Positions 7,833 to 16,746 of a stretch of DNA of 64,000 bases are shown here, one piece after another. Made by a program: the position numbers and the translations under genes. Source of the DNA: Candidatus Microthrix subdominans (GTDB taxonomy: Bacteria > Actinomycetota > Acidimicrobiia > Acidimicrobiales > Microtrichaceae); contig JADJZA010000010.1 in assembly GCA_016719385.1 (NCBI GenBank), forward strand, positions 186,001 to 250,000. Reading direction: 5' to 3'. Numbering within the stretch: the stretch's first letter is position 1; the number at the start of each line of letters is the position of its first letter. The notes under the pieces were generated by a model. That model ran no database searches. It was not told where the DNA came from and saw only the letters and a program-made list of their open reading frames with translations.

Positions 7833-9584
7833 GTGAGGACCGGGCCGGAGCGGGTGCTCGCCCTGTGGTGCCCCGACTGGCCGGTGGTGGCCTGGGGCGT
7901 GCCGCACGACCAGCCGGCGGTGGTGCTGTCGGGCAACCGGGTGGTGGCGGCCAACCGGGCGGCGCGTCGCGACGGGGTGGCGGTCGGGCTCCGTCGTCGA
8001 GAAGCCCAGACCCGGTGCCCCGAGGTGCGATTGCTGGACCGCGATCCGGCCCGCGAGGCCCGGGCCTTCGAGCCGGTGGTTCGGGCGCTTGATGCGGTGA
8101 CCCCCCGGGTGGAGCTGCACCGCCCGGGCCGGGCGTCGTTTCCCGCCGGTCCGCCGGCGCGGCACCTCGGCGGCGACGAGGCGCTGGTCGCCCGGGTGCT
8201 CGACCTCGCCCTGACGGCGACCGTGGGGGAGCCTGCCGATCCTGAGGGAAGCGCAGCGGCTGCGGCTGGGAACGGCGCGTTCGATGACGGCCCGGAGATC
8301 AGGGTGGGCGTGGCCGAGGGGGCGTTCGCCGCCCGTACGGCGGCCCGTCGTGCCGTCGATGGTCCGCTGATCGTCCGTGCCGGCGCCACCCCGGCGTTTC
8401 TGGCCGATCTGCCGGTCGCTCAACTGCGGGCGGATGACGCTCGCCGGGAGGAGTTGGTCGACCTGCTCGAGCGCCTGGGCCTGCGCACCCTGGGGGCCTT
8501 CGCCGCCCTCGACCCGGCCGACGTGGCGGGGCGCTTCGGGGCCGCCGGCCTCGATGCCTGGCGACTGGCCTGGGGCGACGACGATGTGCCGACCGAAGCG
8601 GTGGCCCCGCCGGCGGATCTCCGTGCGATCCGCGAGCTCGATCCGCCCGCCGACCGGGTGGACGCGGCGGCGTTCGTCGTTCGGGGGCTGGCCGAGGAGT
8701 TCCACAGTGCGCTCACCCGCCGGGGTCTGGCCTGTGAGTCGGTGGTGGTGATCGCCGAGACCGAGCATGGCGAACGCATCGAGCGCTGCTGGCGCCACGA
8801 GGGGGTGCTCAGCGCCACCGGGGTGGCCCAACGGTTGCGCTGGCAGCTTGAGGGGTGGCTGTCGGGGCGCGGGGCCGGCGGGAGCCCGGCCCACCGGGTG
8901 CCGCTGGCCGAACGCCTCCAAGGCGGCGTGGTGCGCCTCGAGCTGGTGCCCGACCGCGTGGTGGCGGCCACGGGTCGGCAGCTGGGGTTTTGGGGTGGGC
9001 GCGACTCCGCCGCCGAGCGGGCGCGGCGTGCACTCGCCCGGGTCGAGGGGTTGCTCGGCGCCGACGCCGTGCTCGTGTTGGAGGCGGCGGGGGGCCGGGC
9101 GCCAGGGGAGGGCGTGGTGCTCGTTCCCTACGACACCCGCCTCGACGGTGGGAACGCACCCGCCGGTGGCGGAGTCCGCTCTGGCGGAGGCGGTGGCGGA
9201 GCGCGCTCACCCGTCGGTGGCGGTGCGACGGGTCCCTCGGCGGCTACCGCCGGGCGGGCTCATCCATGGCCGGGCCGGCTGCCGGCGCCCGCGCCGGCGG
9301 TGATCCACGATCCGCCGCTGCCGACCCAGCTGATCGACGCCGAGGGTCGGCTGGTCGGGGTGAGCGGCCGGGGTGGGCTGAGCGCGCCGCCCCAGGCGGT
9401 CGATGTGGGTGGGGCGCGGGTGGCGATCACGGCCTGGGCGGGGCCATGGCCCGTCGACGAGCGGTGGTGGGATGCCACCGAGGGCCGTCGTCGGGCGCGC
9501 ATCCAGGCGGTGACCGCCGACGGCGTGGCCCGCCTCTACGCCCTCGAAGCCGGGGGCTGGGGCATCGAGGCAACCTACGACTGA
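7833..9584 (+). CDS. imuB: ImuB, catalytically dead Y-family polymerase-like protein
   Basis: 583 residues. The hub protein of the SOS mutasome, linking DnaE2, ImuA' and the sliding clamp. The opening LALWCPDWPVV is the ImuB form of the Y-family DxD motif without the second catalytic acid, followed by NRVVAANRAARRDGV and LRRREAQTRCP. A clamp-binding motif, QLGFWG, is at residues 383-388. A glycine/proline-rich linker (~435-480) separates the core from a C-terminal domain (WWDATEGRRRARIQ). The GTG 7833 start overlaps no neighbour. Expected to be co-expressed with imuA' from the LexA-controlled promoter. Confidence 0.88.
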   Translation: MRTGPERVLALWCPDWPVVAWGVPHDQPAVVLSGNRVVAANRAARRDGVAVGLRRREAQTRCPEVRLLDRDPAREARAFEPVVRALDAVTPRVELHRPGRASFPAGPPARHLGGDEALVARVLDLALTATVGEPADPEGSAAAAAGNGAFDDGPEIRVGVAEGAFAARTAARRAVDGPLIVRAGATPAFLADLPVAQLRADDARREELVDLLERLGLRTLGAFAALDPADVAGRFGAAGLDAWRLAWGDDDVPTEAVAPPADLRAIRELDPPADRVDAAAFVVRGLAEEFHSALTRRGLACESVVVIAETEHGERIERCWRHEGVLSATGVAQRLRWQLEGWLSGRGAGGSPAHRVPLAERLQGGVVRLELVPDRVVAATGRQLGFWGGRDSAAERARRALARVEGLLGADAVLVLEAAGGRAPGEGVVLVPYDTRLDGGNAPAGGGVRSGGGGGGARSPVGGGATGPSAATAGRAHPWPGRLPAPAPAVIHDPPLPTQLIDAEGRLVGVSGRGGLSAPPQAVDVGGARVAITAWAGPWPVDERWWDATEGRRRARIQAVTADGVARLYALEAGGWGIEATYD

Positions 9585-9626
9585 GATCCAACTAGCAACT
9601 TCGAGGCCCCCGCACGTCACAATGGT

Positions 9627-10352
9627 GTGGTGCGAATACTGGTGGTCGAGGACGAAGTCGAGCTGGCGGCAGCGGTTGCCCGGGGATTGAGGGAGGAGGG
9701 CTTCGACGTCGACGTCACTCACGACGGCAAGGACGGCTACGAGCGGGCCCGCTCGGCGACCTATGACGCCATCGTGTTGGACATTCTTCTCCCGGGTATG
9801 AACGGCTTCCAGGTGTGCCGGTCGCTTCGGGAGGCGGGCGTGTGGACGCCGATCCTCATGCTGACGGCCAAGGAGGGGGAGTACGACGAGGCGGAGGCAC
9901 TCGATACCGGGGCGGACGACTTCCTTCGCAAGCCGTTCAGCTACGTCGTGCTGATCGCTCGCCTGCGGGCCCTGACCCGCCGGGTCTCCGAGGGTGCCTT
10001 GGCCCCGGTGATGGTCGGTGGGCTTGAGCTGGACCCGGTCGGCCGCAAGGTGCGGCGCGACGGGACCGATATCGCGCTCTCGCCCCGCGAGTACGGGTTG
10101 TTGGAGGTGCTGATGCGTCGTGCCGGCGAAACGGTCTCCAAGCGGGAACTACTCGAGCAGGTGTGGGGCCAGGATTTCGCCGGCGACCCCAACGTGGTCG
10201 AGGTGTACGTCGGGTACCTCCGACGCAAGATCGACCGCCCCTTCGGCCGGGAAGACCTGCGCACGGTCCGGGGCTCGGGCTATGTGCTCGGCGAGGCTCC
10301 GGCCGATCGGGGCACCAAGCCCGACGCCGACAGCGATACCGCCGGGGCCTAG
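9627..10352 (+). CDS. OmpR-family response regulator
   Basis: 241 residues. The receiver domain has the acidic pocket E8/D9, phospho-acceptor D52 (IVLDILLPG), T80 and K102 (LRKPF). A winged-helix trans_reg_C domain covers ~135-228, ending in RTVRGSGYVL. It is paired with the sensor kinase that starts two bases after its stop. GTG 9627 and GTG 9630 are adjacent start options; CACAAT at 9618-9623 would fit a leaderless start at 9630. The regulon is unknown; the neighbouring M23 lipoprotein gene is a possible target. Confidence 0.92.
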   Translation: MVRILVVEDEVELAAAVARGLREEGFDVDVTHDGKDGYERARSATYDAIVLDILLPGMNGFQVCRSLREAGVWTPILMLTAKEGEYDEAEALDTGADDFLRKPFSYVVLIARLRALTRRVSEGALAPVMVGGLELDPVGRKVRRDGTDIALSPREYGLLEVLMRRAGETVSKRELLEQVWGQDFAGDPNVVEVYVGYLRRKIDRPFGREDLRTVRGSGYVLGEAPADRGTKPDADSDTAGA

Positions 10353-10354
10353 CG

Positions 10355-11752
10355 GTGGCCTGGTGGTCGCGGCTGTCGGTGCGGGGACGGCTGACCTTTG
10401 CGGTCACCGTCGCCTCGGCGGTGGCGCTGCTGACGCTGTCGTGGCTGACGATGGCCTGGCTGCGGCAGGCGTTGGTCAACCAGGTCGAGGTGCGAAACAG
10501 CGCCGCGCTCGAGGCGACCTACACCCCGATCAAGAAGAACCCGAACGCCATGATCGACAAGATCGAGCAGGCCAACGACTTCGGTCCACTTCCGACGGTG
10601 ACCCGTCTCGAGCTGGGCGCCGTTCCCAGCGACACCCTGGCGGCGGTCGCCTACGAGCCCGCGACCCCGGCAGGGCTGGTGGCGACCGACGGCGACGAGC
10701 CACCGGTGGACTACCCCATCCTGGGCAGGCTGCTTCCCGGTGATGTCGACTCGGACGAGTACCTCGTGTCGTCCGACAAGGTGATCGTCGAGCGGGGCAA
10801 GCTCACCGTTCAGGTGGCGACCAGCCTGAGCGACGTCAACCGAAGCGTGGCGGTGGTGCGCACGGCGCTGTGGGTTGTCGTGCCGACGTTTGTCCTCGCT
10901 GTGGGGATGGGGTCGTGGGTGATGACCGGCCGCAGCCTGGAACCGGTGGCGGCGCTGCGTCGGCGGGTGGCGGAGATCACGTCGCGCACCCTCGACGAGC
11001 GGGTACCCGTGCCGCCCACCGACGACGAGGTAGCGCACCTGGCTCGGACGATGAATGCGATGCTGGATCGGTTGGAGGCCAGCTCGCGGCGCGAGCGACA
11101 GTTCGTGTCCGACGCCGGCCACGAACTGCGCAGCCCGGTGGCGGCCATCCGGGCCCAGGTCGAAACTGCGCTGGCCTACCCCGCCACCGCCGACTGGAAC
11201 TCGGTCGGTGCCACCGTCCTGGCCCAGGGTGAGCGGCTCGATCGGCTGGTGAGCGACCTGTTTACCCTCGCCCGCCTGGAGGAGGGGGCCTTCGGGCCGG
11301 TGCCGGACACCGAGGTCGATCTCGACGAGCTCGTGCTCGAGCAACTCGATCACCTGAAGGGTCGTCGGTTGGACCTCTCCGGGCTGAGCGCCGCGCGGGT
11401 GCATGGCGACGCCGGCCAGCTGGCCAGCGTGGTGCGCAACCTGGTGGAGAACGCCGGCCGCCATGCATCGGAGGTGGTTCGGGTGTCGGTGTCGAGCGAC
11501 GGCGAACGGGCCCGCATGGTCGTCGAGGACGACGGACCCGGCGTTCCCCCGGACCAACGCGACCTCGTCTTCGAGCGGTTCGGCCGCATGGAGGAGGCCC
11601 GAAGCCGCGACCATGGTGGGGCGGGGTTGGGCCTGCCGCTGGCGAGCCGGATCGTTGCCCGCCATGGCGGCACGCTGGAGCTGGACGACAGTGAGCTCGG
11701 TGGGGCCCGCTTTGTGGTCACCCTGCCGGTCGTCGCCACCGACGATCACTGA
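10355..11752 (+). CDS. Sensor histidine kinase (HAMP, HisKA, HATPase_c)
   Basis: 465 residues. Helix 1 (~12-36), an extracytoplasmic sensor loop (~37-167), helix 2 (~168-190), HAMP (~192-245), then HisKA with phospho-acceptor H256 in VSDAGHELRSPVAAI. The HATPase has an N-box RNLVENAGRH, a G1 box DDGPGVP and a G2 box GGAGLGLPLASRI. The GTG 10355 start is two bases after the response-regulator stop, so the pair forms a tight operon. This is the typical OmpR/EnvZ arrangement; the signal is unknown. Confidence 0.92.
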   Translation: MAWWSRLSVRGRLTFAVTVASAVALLTLSWLTMAWLRQALVNQVEVRNSAALEATYTPIKKNPNAMIDKIEQANDFGPLPTVTRLELGAVPSDTLAAVAYEPATPAGLVATDGDEPPVDYPILGRLLPGDVDSDEYLVSSDKVIVERGKLTVQVATSLSDVNRSVAVVRTALWVVVPTFVLAVGMGSWVMTGRSLEPVAALRRRVAEITSRTLDERVPVPPTDDEVAHLARTMNAMLDRLEASSRRERQFVSDAGHELRSPVAAIRAQVETALAYPATADWNSVGATVLAQGERLDRLVSDLFTLARLEEGAFGPVPDTEVDLDELVLEQLDHLKGRRLDLSGLSAARVHGDAGQLASVVRNLVENAGRHASEVVRVSVSSDGERARMVVEDDGPGVPPDQRDLVFERFGRMEEARSRDHGGAGLGLPLASRIVARHGGTLELDDSELGGARFVVTLPVVATDDH

Positions 11753-11793
11753 GGCTGAGGCACCTGTTCCGGGGAGCTGTGACGCTTCAGCAG

Positions 11794-11821
11794 TTGTGTT
11801 GCGGTCGAGTGTCTTTATAAT
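11794..11821 (+). promoter_or_regulatory. Promoter of the M23 lipoprotein gene
   Basis: A perfect TATAAT at 11816-11821 with TTGTGT (11794-11799) 16 bases upstream stands out in this GC-rich sequence. It overlaps an AT-rich inverted repeat, ATAAT-GAAA-ATTAT (11817-11830), which could bind a regulator. The predicted 5' leader is about 68 bases. Confidence 0.55.
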
Positions 11822-11895
11822 GAAAATTATGACGATGAGGTAACGATCGGTTCCGTGTGTGGACGGGTGTCCATAGCCGTCGTTCGTCGACCCCC

Positions 11896-12468
11896 ATGAA
11901 GCTCTCCCCCCGACTGCGGTCGATCGCCGCTGGATTCGTCGCGATGGCGGCACTTGGCGCAACGGGTTGCGTGGTCGCCCCAAGCTCTCCGGGCGGGAGC
12001 AGCGTCGGCGCCGGTCAGCTCGATCGCTTTCCGGTGGTGGGACCGGTTCAATACGGGAACGACTTCGGCGCTTCGCGAGGCGGCGGCACGCGGCGTCACC
12101 AGGGCATCGACGTCATGGCCAAGCGGGGTCAGCGGGTGGTCGCCGTCGAGTCGGGCCGGATCACCAGCGTTAAATCCTCCGCCAGCTGCGGCTATTCATT
12201 GGGGCTCGCCGGCGACGACGGCAACTACTACCTGTATTGCCACCTGAACGCTTATGCGTCCGGCATCAAGGCGGGCACGCGGGTCTGGGCGGGCAAGCAG
12301 GTGGGCACGGTGGGCAGCACCGGCAACGCCCACGAGGCGTATCCGCACCTGCACTTCGAGCTGCATCCCACCGGACCCGCAGCTGCGGCGATCAACCCGT
12401 ACCCCCGACTCCGCAACGCCGAGGGCCGAACCGGGGTGGTGGTCAGCCCGCCCAAGGGCTGGCGCTAG
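11896..12468 (+). CDS. M23-family metallopeptidase lipoprotein
   Basis: 190 residues. A secreted, lipid-anchored peptidoglycan endopeptidase or amidase activator of the LytM type. The signal peptide ends in the lipobox LGATGC, with C25 as the lipidated residue. Zinc ligands are intact: H68 and D72 in HQGIDV, and H151-L-H153 in PHLHFELHP. It acts outside the membrane on cell wall. The ATG at 11896 gives a proper lipoprotein signal, whereas the open frame further upstream does not. It follows the two-component pair on the same strand but has its own strong promoter. Confidence 0.9.
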   Translation: MKLSPRLRSIAAGFVAMAALGATGCVVAPSSPGGSSVGAGQLDRFPVVGPVQYGNDFGASRGGGTRRHQGIDVMAKRGQRVVAVESGRITSVKSSASCGYSLGLAGDDGNYYLYCHLNAYASGIKAGTRVWAGKQVGTVGSTGNAHEAYPHLHFELHPTGPAAAAINPYPRLRNAEGRTGVVVSPPKGWR

Positions 12469-12502
12469 CCCTCGGGCGACCCGGTCGCAATCGGGTGTCC
12501 GG

Positions 12503-14380
12503 CTAGGACAGGCGGCCCGCCGCCCGCGCTGCGGCCTCGGCGGCATCGAGCTGACCGGCGACGATGTCGAGGCCGGCATCCCAGAACCCTGGGTCGGTCA
12601 GGTCGCAGTCGACCATCGCCGCCAACGCCTCAGGGCTCGTCGACCCGCCGGCGGCCAACATGTTGAGGTAGCTGGGCACGAAGCCCTCGCCCTCGCTCTG
12701 GTATCGGGCATACACCGAGAGCGCCAGCAGCTGACCGAACGCGTAGGCGTAGACGTAGCCCGGGGTGGCGATGAAGTGGGGCACGTAGCTCCACCAGTCG
12801 CGATAGCCGTCGGTGAGCTCGATCGAGTCGCCGAGCATCTCGGTTTGGGAGGCCGCCCAGTGGTCGCCGAAATCCTTGACGGACAGCTCGCCGACGTCAC
12901 GACGATGGGCGTGGCAGGCCGACTCGAAGCGGCTCATCGCCACCTGGCGAAACACGGTGGCGATCGAGTCCTCCAGCGTGGAGGCGAGCAGGGCGAAGCG
13001 TTCGCCGGGGTCGTCCAGCTGGGCGAGCAGGGCCTGGTTGGTGACCGCTTCGCCGAACACCGAGGCGGTTTCGGCCATCGTCAGCGGCGTGTCCTGGCCG
13101 AAGATGCCCTGCGGGCGGGCCAGATAGGCATGGATTCCATGTCCGAGCTCGTGGGCAAGCGTCAGCACGTCGCGGTCCGAGCCGGTCCAGTTCAGCAGCA
13201 GGTAGGGATGATGGCCCGGCACCGTGTAGGCGCAAAAGGCGCCCGGGCGTTTGCCGGGGCGTACCGGGGCGTCGATCCAGTTGCCGTCGATGAACTCGCG
13301 CACGATGTCGGCCAGCTCGGGCGAGAAGCTGTCGTACGCGTCGACGACCAGCGACGAGGCCTCCGCCCAGCCCACCTGTCGGTCGGCGTCGGCCACGCTG
13401 GCCGAACGGTCGTAGTCGGCCAGCCGCTCGACGCCGAGCACCTGCGCCTTCAACCGGTACCAGCGCTGGGGCAGGTCGTAGCGGGCGACGACCGCATCGA
13501 TCAACGCGTGCACCGACTCGTCGGAGGCCTCGTTGGCCAGGTTGCGGCTCGACAACCAGCTCGGGTACGAGCGCAGGCGGTCCTGCACCGACTTGTCGAG
13601 CAGCAGGGTGTTGTAGATGTAGGCCCGGGTGCGAAGGCCGGGCTGCAGGGCGGTCGAGACCGACCCGGCCGCATCTGCGCGCACCCGGCGGTCGGGGTGC
13701 TGCAGCAGCGACAACCCCTCCTCGAGCGACGCCGCGCGATCCCCGCCGGGGGCCGACTCGGGCATGGCCACCTCGATCGCCGAGGTCTGCTCGTCGAAGA
13801 GCCGCACCCAGGCGGGTGCGCCGGACACCGACGTCTCGGTCAGCACCTGCTCCTCGGCCTCGCTCAGCAGGTGGTTCCGGTAGCGGCGCAAGGTGCGCAG
13901 GTGGTGGGCGCAGAAGTCGAGGGCCGGGTCGGCGAGCAGCGCCTCAGCGCGCTCGTCGGGCACCGCCGCCCACTCCAGGTCGAAGAACACCAGCTTGGTC
14001 GACAGTTCGGTGGCGGCCTCGGACAGCTTGGCCATCGCTGCGCCGCGCTCGGGGTCGAGGGAGTTCTCGGCCAGGCGCAGGCCGACGTAGGAGCCGGCCC
14101 GGCCCAGCAGGTCGTGCAGCTCGCCGATCGTGCCCATGAGCGCCGCCATCCCTGCGGCATCCAGCGTATCGATCGTGCCGCGGGCTTCGGCGATCTCGTC
14201 GGCCAGGGTCGCTGCCCGATCCATCAGCTCATCGGTCGACGACCCGTCGAGCAGGCCATCGAGCTGCCAGGCAACGTTCGCTGCGGTGAGGTCGGCGGCC
14301 TTGGGATCGGCGGCGGCCGGATCGCCGGTGGTAGCAGCGTCGGTGGTGTCGGTCGCAGTGCTCTCAGGTGGTGGTGTCAT
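12503..14380 (-). CDS. pepF: M3-family oligoendopeptidase F
   Basis: 625 residues. A cytoplasmic zinc metallopeptidase that cleaves short peptides. The zinc motif is HELGHGIH (H410, E411, H414), followed downstream by a conserved ETASVFGE segment that supplies the third ligand. Length fits PepF. ATG 14380 is chosen because it gives a short acidic N-terminus and its 5' end overlaps the rarD stop by 17 bases, implying translational coupling; the open frame upstream lies inside rarD. Transcribed after rarD. Confidence 0.9.
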   Translation of the reverse strand: MTPPPESTATDTTDAATTGDPAAADPKAADLTAANVAWQLDGLLDGSSTDELMDRAATLADEIAEARGTIDTLDAAGMAALMGTIGELHDLLGRAGSYVGLRLAENSLDPERGAAMAKLSEAATELSTKLVFFDLEWAAVPDERAEALLADPALDFCAHHLRTLRRYRNHLLSEAEEQVLTETSVSGAPAWVRLFDEQTSAIEVAMPESAPGGDRAASLEEGLSLLQHPDRRVRADAAGSVSTALQPGLRTRAYIYNTLLLDKSVQDRLRSYPSWLSSRNLANEASDESVHALIDAVVARYDLPQRWYRLKAQVLGVERLADYDRSASVADADRQVGWAEASSLVVDAYDSFSPELADIVREFIDGNWIDAPVRPGKRPGAFCAYTVPGHHPYLLLNWTGSDRDVLTLAHELGHGIHAYLARPQGIFGQDTPLTMAETASVFGEAVTNQALLAQLDDPGERFALLASTLEDSIATVFRQVAMSRFESACHAHRRDVGELSVKDFGDHWAASQTEMLGDSIELTDGYRDWWSYVPHFIATPGYVYAYAFGQLLALSVYARYQSEGEGFVPSYLNMLAAGGSTSPEALAAMVDCDLTDPGFWDAGLDIVAGQLDAAEAAARAAGRLS

Positions 14381-15437
14381 CCCCGCCCACGCTACCGGCG
14401 TCGGCGACCAGCGGGAGGGCCGCGACCGCGCCGCTTGCGTCGGCACGGGCAACGGCCTGGCGGGCGGCCTTGCGGACGCCCGCCTGACGGCGCCCCTGGC
14501 GGAGCCCGTCGGCGCTGAGCAGCGCGAGCGCCACCCAGACGCAGACGAAGCCCACCAGCCGCGCCGGGGGCACATCCTCGTGAAACACGAACACGCCGAG
14601 GATGAACTGGATCACCGGGGTGAGGTACTGCAACAGCCCGATGACCGACAGCGGGATCCGCATCGTCGCCACGCCGAAGGCCAGCAGCGGGGCGGCGGTC
14701 ACCGCACCGGCGGCGAGCAGCAACAGCTTCATCGACACCGGGGCGCCGGGGAAGTCCAGCTCGCCGGCCAGCAGTGCCCAGCCCATGCCGACCAGCGCCA
14801 CGGGCGCCACGGCGAAGGTCTCGGCGGTCAGCGCCTCGACCGGTCCGAGGCCCACCTGCTTCTTGAGCAGTCCGTAGGTGCCGAAGCTGGCGGCCAGCCC
14901 CAGGCTGACCCACGGCACCGCCCCGTACCCCAGCACGAGCACGAGCACCGAGACCGCGCCCGCCGCCACCGCGGCCCACTGAAGGCGGCGCAGGTGTTCG
15001 CCCAGGATCACCACCCCCAGCAACACGGTGACCAGCGGGTTGATGAAGTAGCCCAGCGAGGCGTCGATCACCCGGTCGTTGGTCACCGCCCACACGTAGA
15101 TCAGCCAGTTGGCCGACAGCAGAAACCCGGCTGCGACCACCGACCACGTCCGGCGGCGATCGGCCAGCAACGGGCGAGCCCACGTCCAGCCGGCGCCGAG
15201 CGACAGCACGCCGACCATCAACACCGCCGTCCAGATGACGCGGTGACCGATGATCTCCAGCGGGGAGGTGGGCTCCAGCAGGTGGAAGAACAGCGGGAAC
15301 AGACCCCACATCGTGTAGGCGCCGACGCCGCCGATCACCCCGATGCGGTATTGGGCGGCTTCGTGGTCAGCGATGGCGGGGCCCGATTGTGGATCGGTCC
15401 CCTCACCCGGTTGCACGGCCTCCCGATCGCTCACCAC
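14364..15437 (-). CDS. rarD: RarD-type EamA transporter
   Basis: 357 residues and ten predicted helices. The family signature is clear: GVGAYTMWGLFPLFFHLL at the first helix, then EIIGHRVIWT and FLLSANWLIYVWAV, as in RarD (chloramphenicol-sensitive family). Substrate unknown. A ~45-residue Arg/Ala-rich cytoplasmic tail extends beyond the usual end. The tandem GTG codons at 15437 and 15434 are preceded by TAGCGT at six bases, so a leaderless start at 15437 is favoured. First gene of the rarD-pepF operon. Confidence 0.9.
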   Translation of the reverse strand: MVSDREAVQPGEGTDPQSGPAIADHEAAQYRIGVIGGVGAYTMWGLFPLFFHLLEPTSPLEIIGHRVIWTAVLMVGVLSLGAGWTWARPLLADRRRTWSVVAAGFLLSANWLIYVWAVTNDRVIDASLGYFINPLVTVLLGVVILGEHLRRLQWAAVAAGAVSVLVLVLGYGAVPWVSLGLAASFGTYGLLKKQVGLGPVEALTAETFAVAPVALVGMGWALLAGELDFPGAPVSMKLLLLAAGAVTAAPLLAFGVATMRIPLSVIGLLQYLTPVIQFILGVFVFHEDVPPARLVGFVCVWVALALLSADGLRQGRRQAGVRKAARQAVARADASGAVAALPLVADAGSVGGDDTTT

Positions 15438-15443
15438 GCGCGT

Positions 15444-15449
15444 ACGCTA
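15444..15449 (-). promoter_or_regulatory. Leaderless -10 element of rarD-pepF
   Basis: TAGCGT on the minus strand, six bases before GTG 15437. Predicts a message beginning at the start codon. Confidence 0.5.
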
Positions 15450-15568
15450 CCCGTCGCTTCGAACGGCATCGACTGCGGGGGGCCACCGGGCGCAGCGAGC
15501 GACGGCTGTGCGCAGCCGGTCGGAACGACGATGAGCCGCCCTTCACCTCGACCGGTGGTCGGTGCCCC

Positions 15569-15574
15569 TACGAT
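15569..15574 (+). promoter_or_regulatory. -10 element ahead of leader ORF and carboxylate-amine ligase
   Basis: TACGAT, six bases before the ATG at 15581. That ATG opens an 11-codon ORF, not the ligase itself, so the message would be leaderless for the leader ORF. Confidence 0.5.
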
Positions 15575-15580
15575 GGGTCG

Positions 15581-15616
15581 ATGAACACCGCGCGTGCAGC
15601 TCGGATCATCCGATGA
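15581..15616 (+). CDS. Predicted leaderless 11-residue leader peptide (MNTARAARIIR)
   Basis: ATG 15581 stands exactly where a leaderless transcript from TACGAT would begin. The ORF encodes MNTARAARIIR and its TGA (15614-15616) overlaps the ligase ATG as ATGA, the arrangement of translational coupling. Three of eleven codons are Arg. It may simply deliver ribosomes to the ligase start or may sense arginine or translation status. Known parallel: leaderless upstream ORFs in mycobacteria. Expression is not proven. Confidence 0.4.
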   Translation: MNTARAARIIR

Positions 15617-16746
15617 CGATCGAGTTCCGATCGTCGCCAACCGCCTCGCTCGGGGTGGAGGTGGAGCTGAGCCTGGTCGATCGGGAGACCCGCGCCCTGA
15701 CGTCGGCGGCCACCGACACGCTGGCCGACATCAGCGCTGACGGCGCCGAGCATCCGGCGCTGAAGCACGAGCTGTTCGAGTCGACCGTCGAGGTGATCAC
15801 CGGCGTGTGCGACACGGTTGCCGGGGCCCGCAGCGATCTCGAGGCCGGCATCGACGAGCTGCGCGGCGCGGCCTTTCAGCGTGGGGTGGGGCTGTTGTGC
15901 TCGGGCACCCATCCGTTCAGCTCGTACCGCGAGCTGCAGATCAGCCCGTCGGAGCGCTACCACCAGCTGGTTGACGACATGCAGTGGCCGGTGAGGCGCC
16001 TGGCGATCAACGGCATCCACTTCCACGTCGGGGTCCGCTCGGGGGAGAAGTGCATCGCCACGGTCAACTCGCTGACCACGTTTTTGCCGCTGTTTCTTGC
16101 GCTGTCGGCGTCCTCGCCCTACTGGGACGGTCAGGACACCGGCCTGGCGTCGGCCCGAACCAAAATCTTTGAGGGGTTGCCCACCGCCGGGCTGCCGCCG
16201 CAGCTGCACTCGTGGAGCGAATTCGAGGAGTTTCTCGATGCGCTGATCCGGGCCGAGGCGATCGAGTCGGTGCGCGAGGTGTGGTGGGACATCCGCCCCC
16301 ACCCCGATTTCGGCACGGTGGAGCTGCGCATGTGCGACGGCATGCCGACGATGACCGAGATCACCGGCGTGGCCGCCCTTGCCCAGTGCCTGGTGGCGTG
16401 GATGGACGGCCAGATCGATCGCGGCGAGCCGCTGCCGGGCGTGCGCGAGTGGGTCGTGCGCCAGAACAAATGGCTGGCCGCCCGCTACGGCCTCGATACC
16501 GAGCTGATCGTTGACGACCGCGGCAACCGCCGACCCGCCAGGGACCTGGTCGACGAGCTGGTCGACCTGCTCGGCGACACGGCGGCCCGGCTGGGATGCG
16601 CCGATGAGCTGTTGACGCTGCGCGACCTGGTGCGCACCGGCAACTCGGCCGAACGACAGCGACGGATCGTCGCCGCAGGGGGCAGCCTGGTCGATGTGAC
16701 CACCGCCCTCCAGAAGGAACTGTCGACCGATGCCCCGCTCGTCTGA
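15613..16746 (+). CDS. YbdK-type carboxylate-amine ligase (GCS2 family)
   Basis: 377 residues. ATP-dependent ligase of the glutamate-cysteine ligase type 2 family, usually annotated as YbdK carboxylate-amine ligase. Family features: GVEVELSLVD near the N-terminus (metal/ATP site), ELFESTVEVITGVC, NGIHFHVGV, and SPYWDGQDTGLASART. It joins a carboxylate to an amine; the physiological substrates here are unknown. ATG 15613 overlaps the TGA of the leader peptide and no Shine-Dalgarno is seen, so initiation probably relies on coupling. The 3' end overlaps the M20 hydrolase gene by 17 bases, so the two are likely one operon with opposed ligase/hydrolase activities. Confidence 0.88.
   Translation: MTIEFRSSPTASLGVEVELSLVDRETRALTSAATDTLADISADGAEHPALKHELFESTVEVITGVCDTVAGARSDLEAGIDELRGAAFQRGVGLLCSGTHPFSSYRELQISPSERYHQLVDDMQWPVRRLAINGIHFHVGVRSGEKCIATVNSLTTFLPLFLALSASSPYWDGQDTGLASARTKIFEGLPTAGLPPQLHSWSEFEEFLDALIRAEAIESVREVWWDIRPHPDFGTVELRMCDGMPTMTEITGVAALAQCLVAWMDGQIDRGEPLPGVREWVVRQNKWLAARYGLDTELIVDDRGNRRPARDLVDELVDLLGDTAARLGCADELLTLRDLVRTGNSAERQRRIVAAGGSLVDVTTALQKELSTDAPLV

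Noticed and set aside
12254..14518. 754-codon plus-strand frame opposite pepF
   Set aside because: Antisense shadow; Arg/Gly/Gln/His-rich and without any recognisable domain.
15450..15480. CGAAC near 15470 as a third LexA half-site
   Set aside because: The matching GTTCG at the right spacing is missing, so it is not an SOS box.
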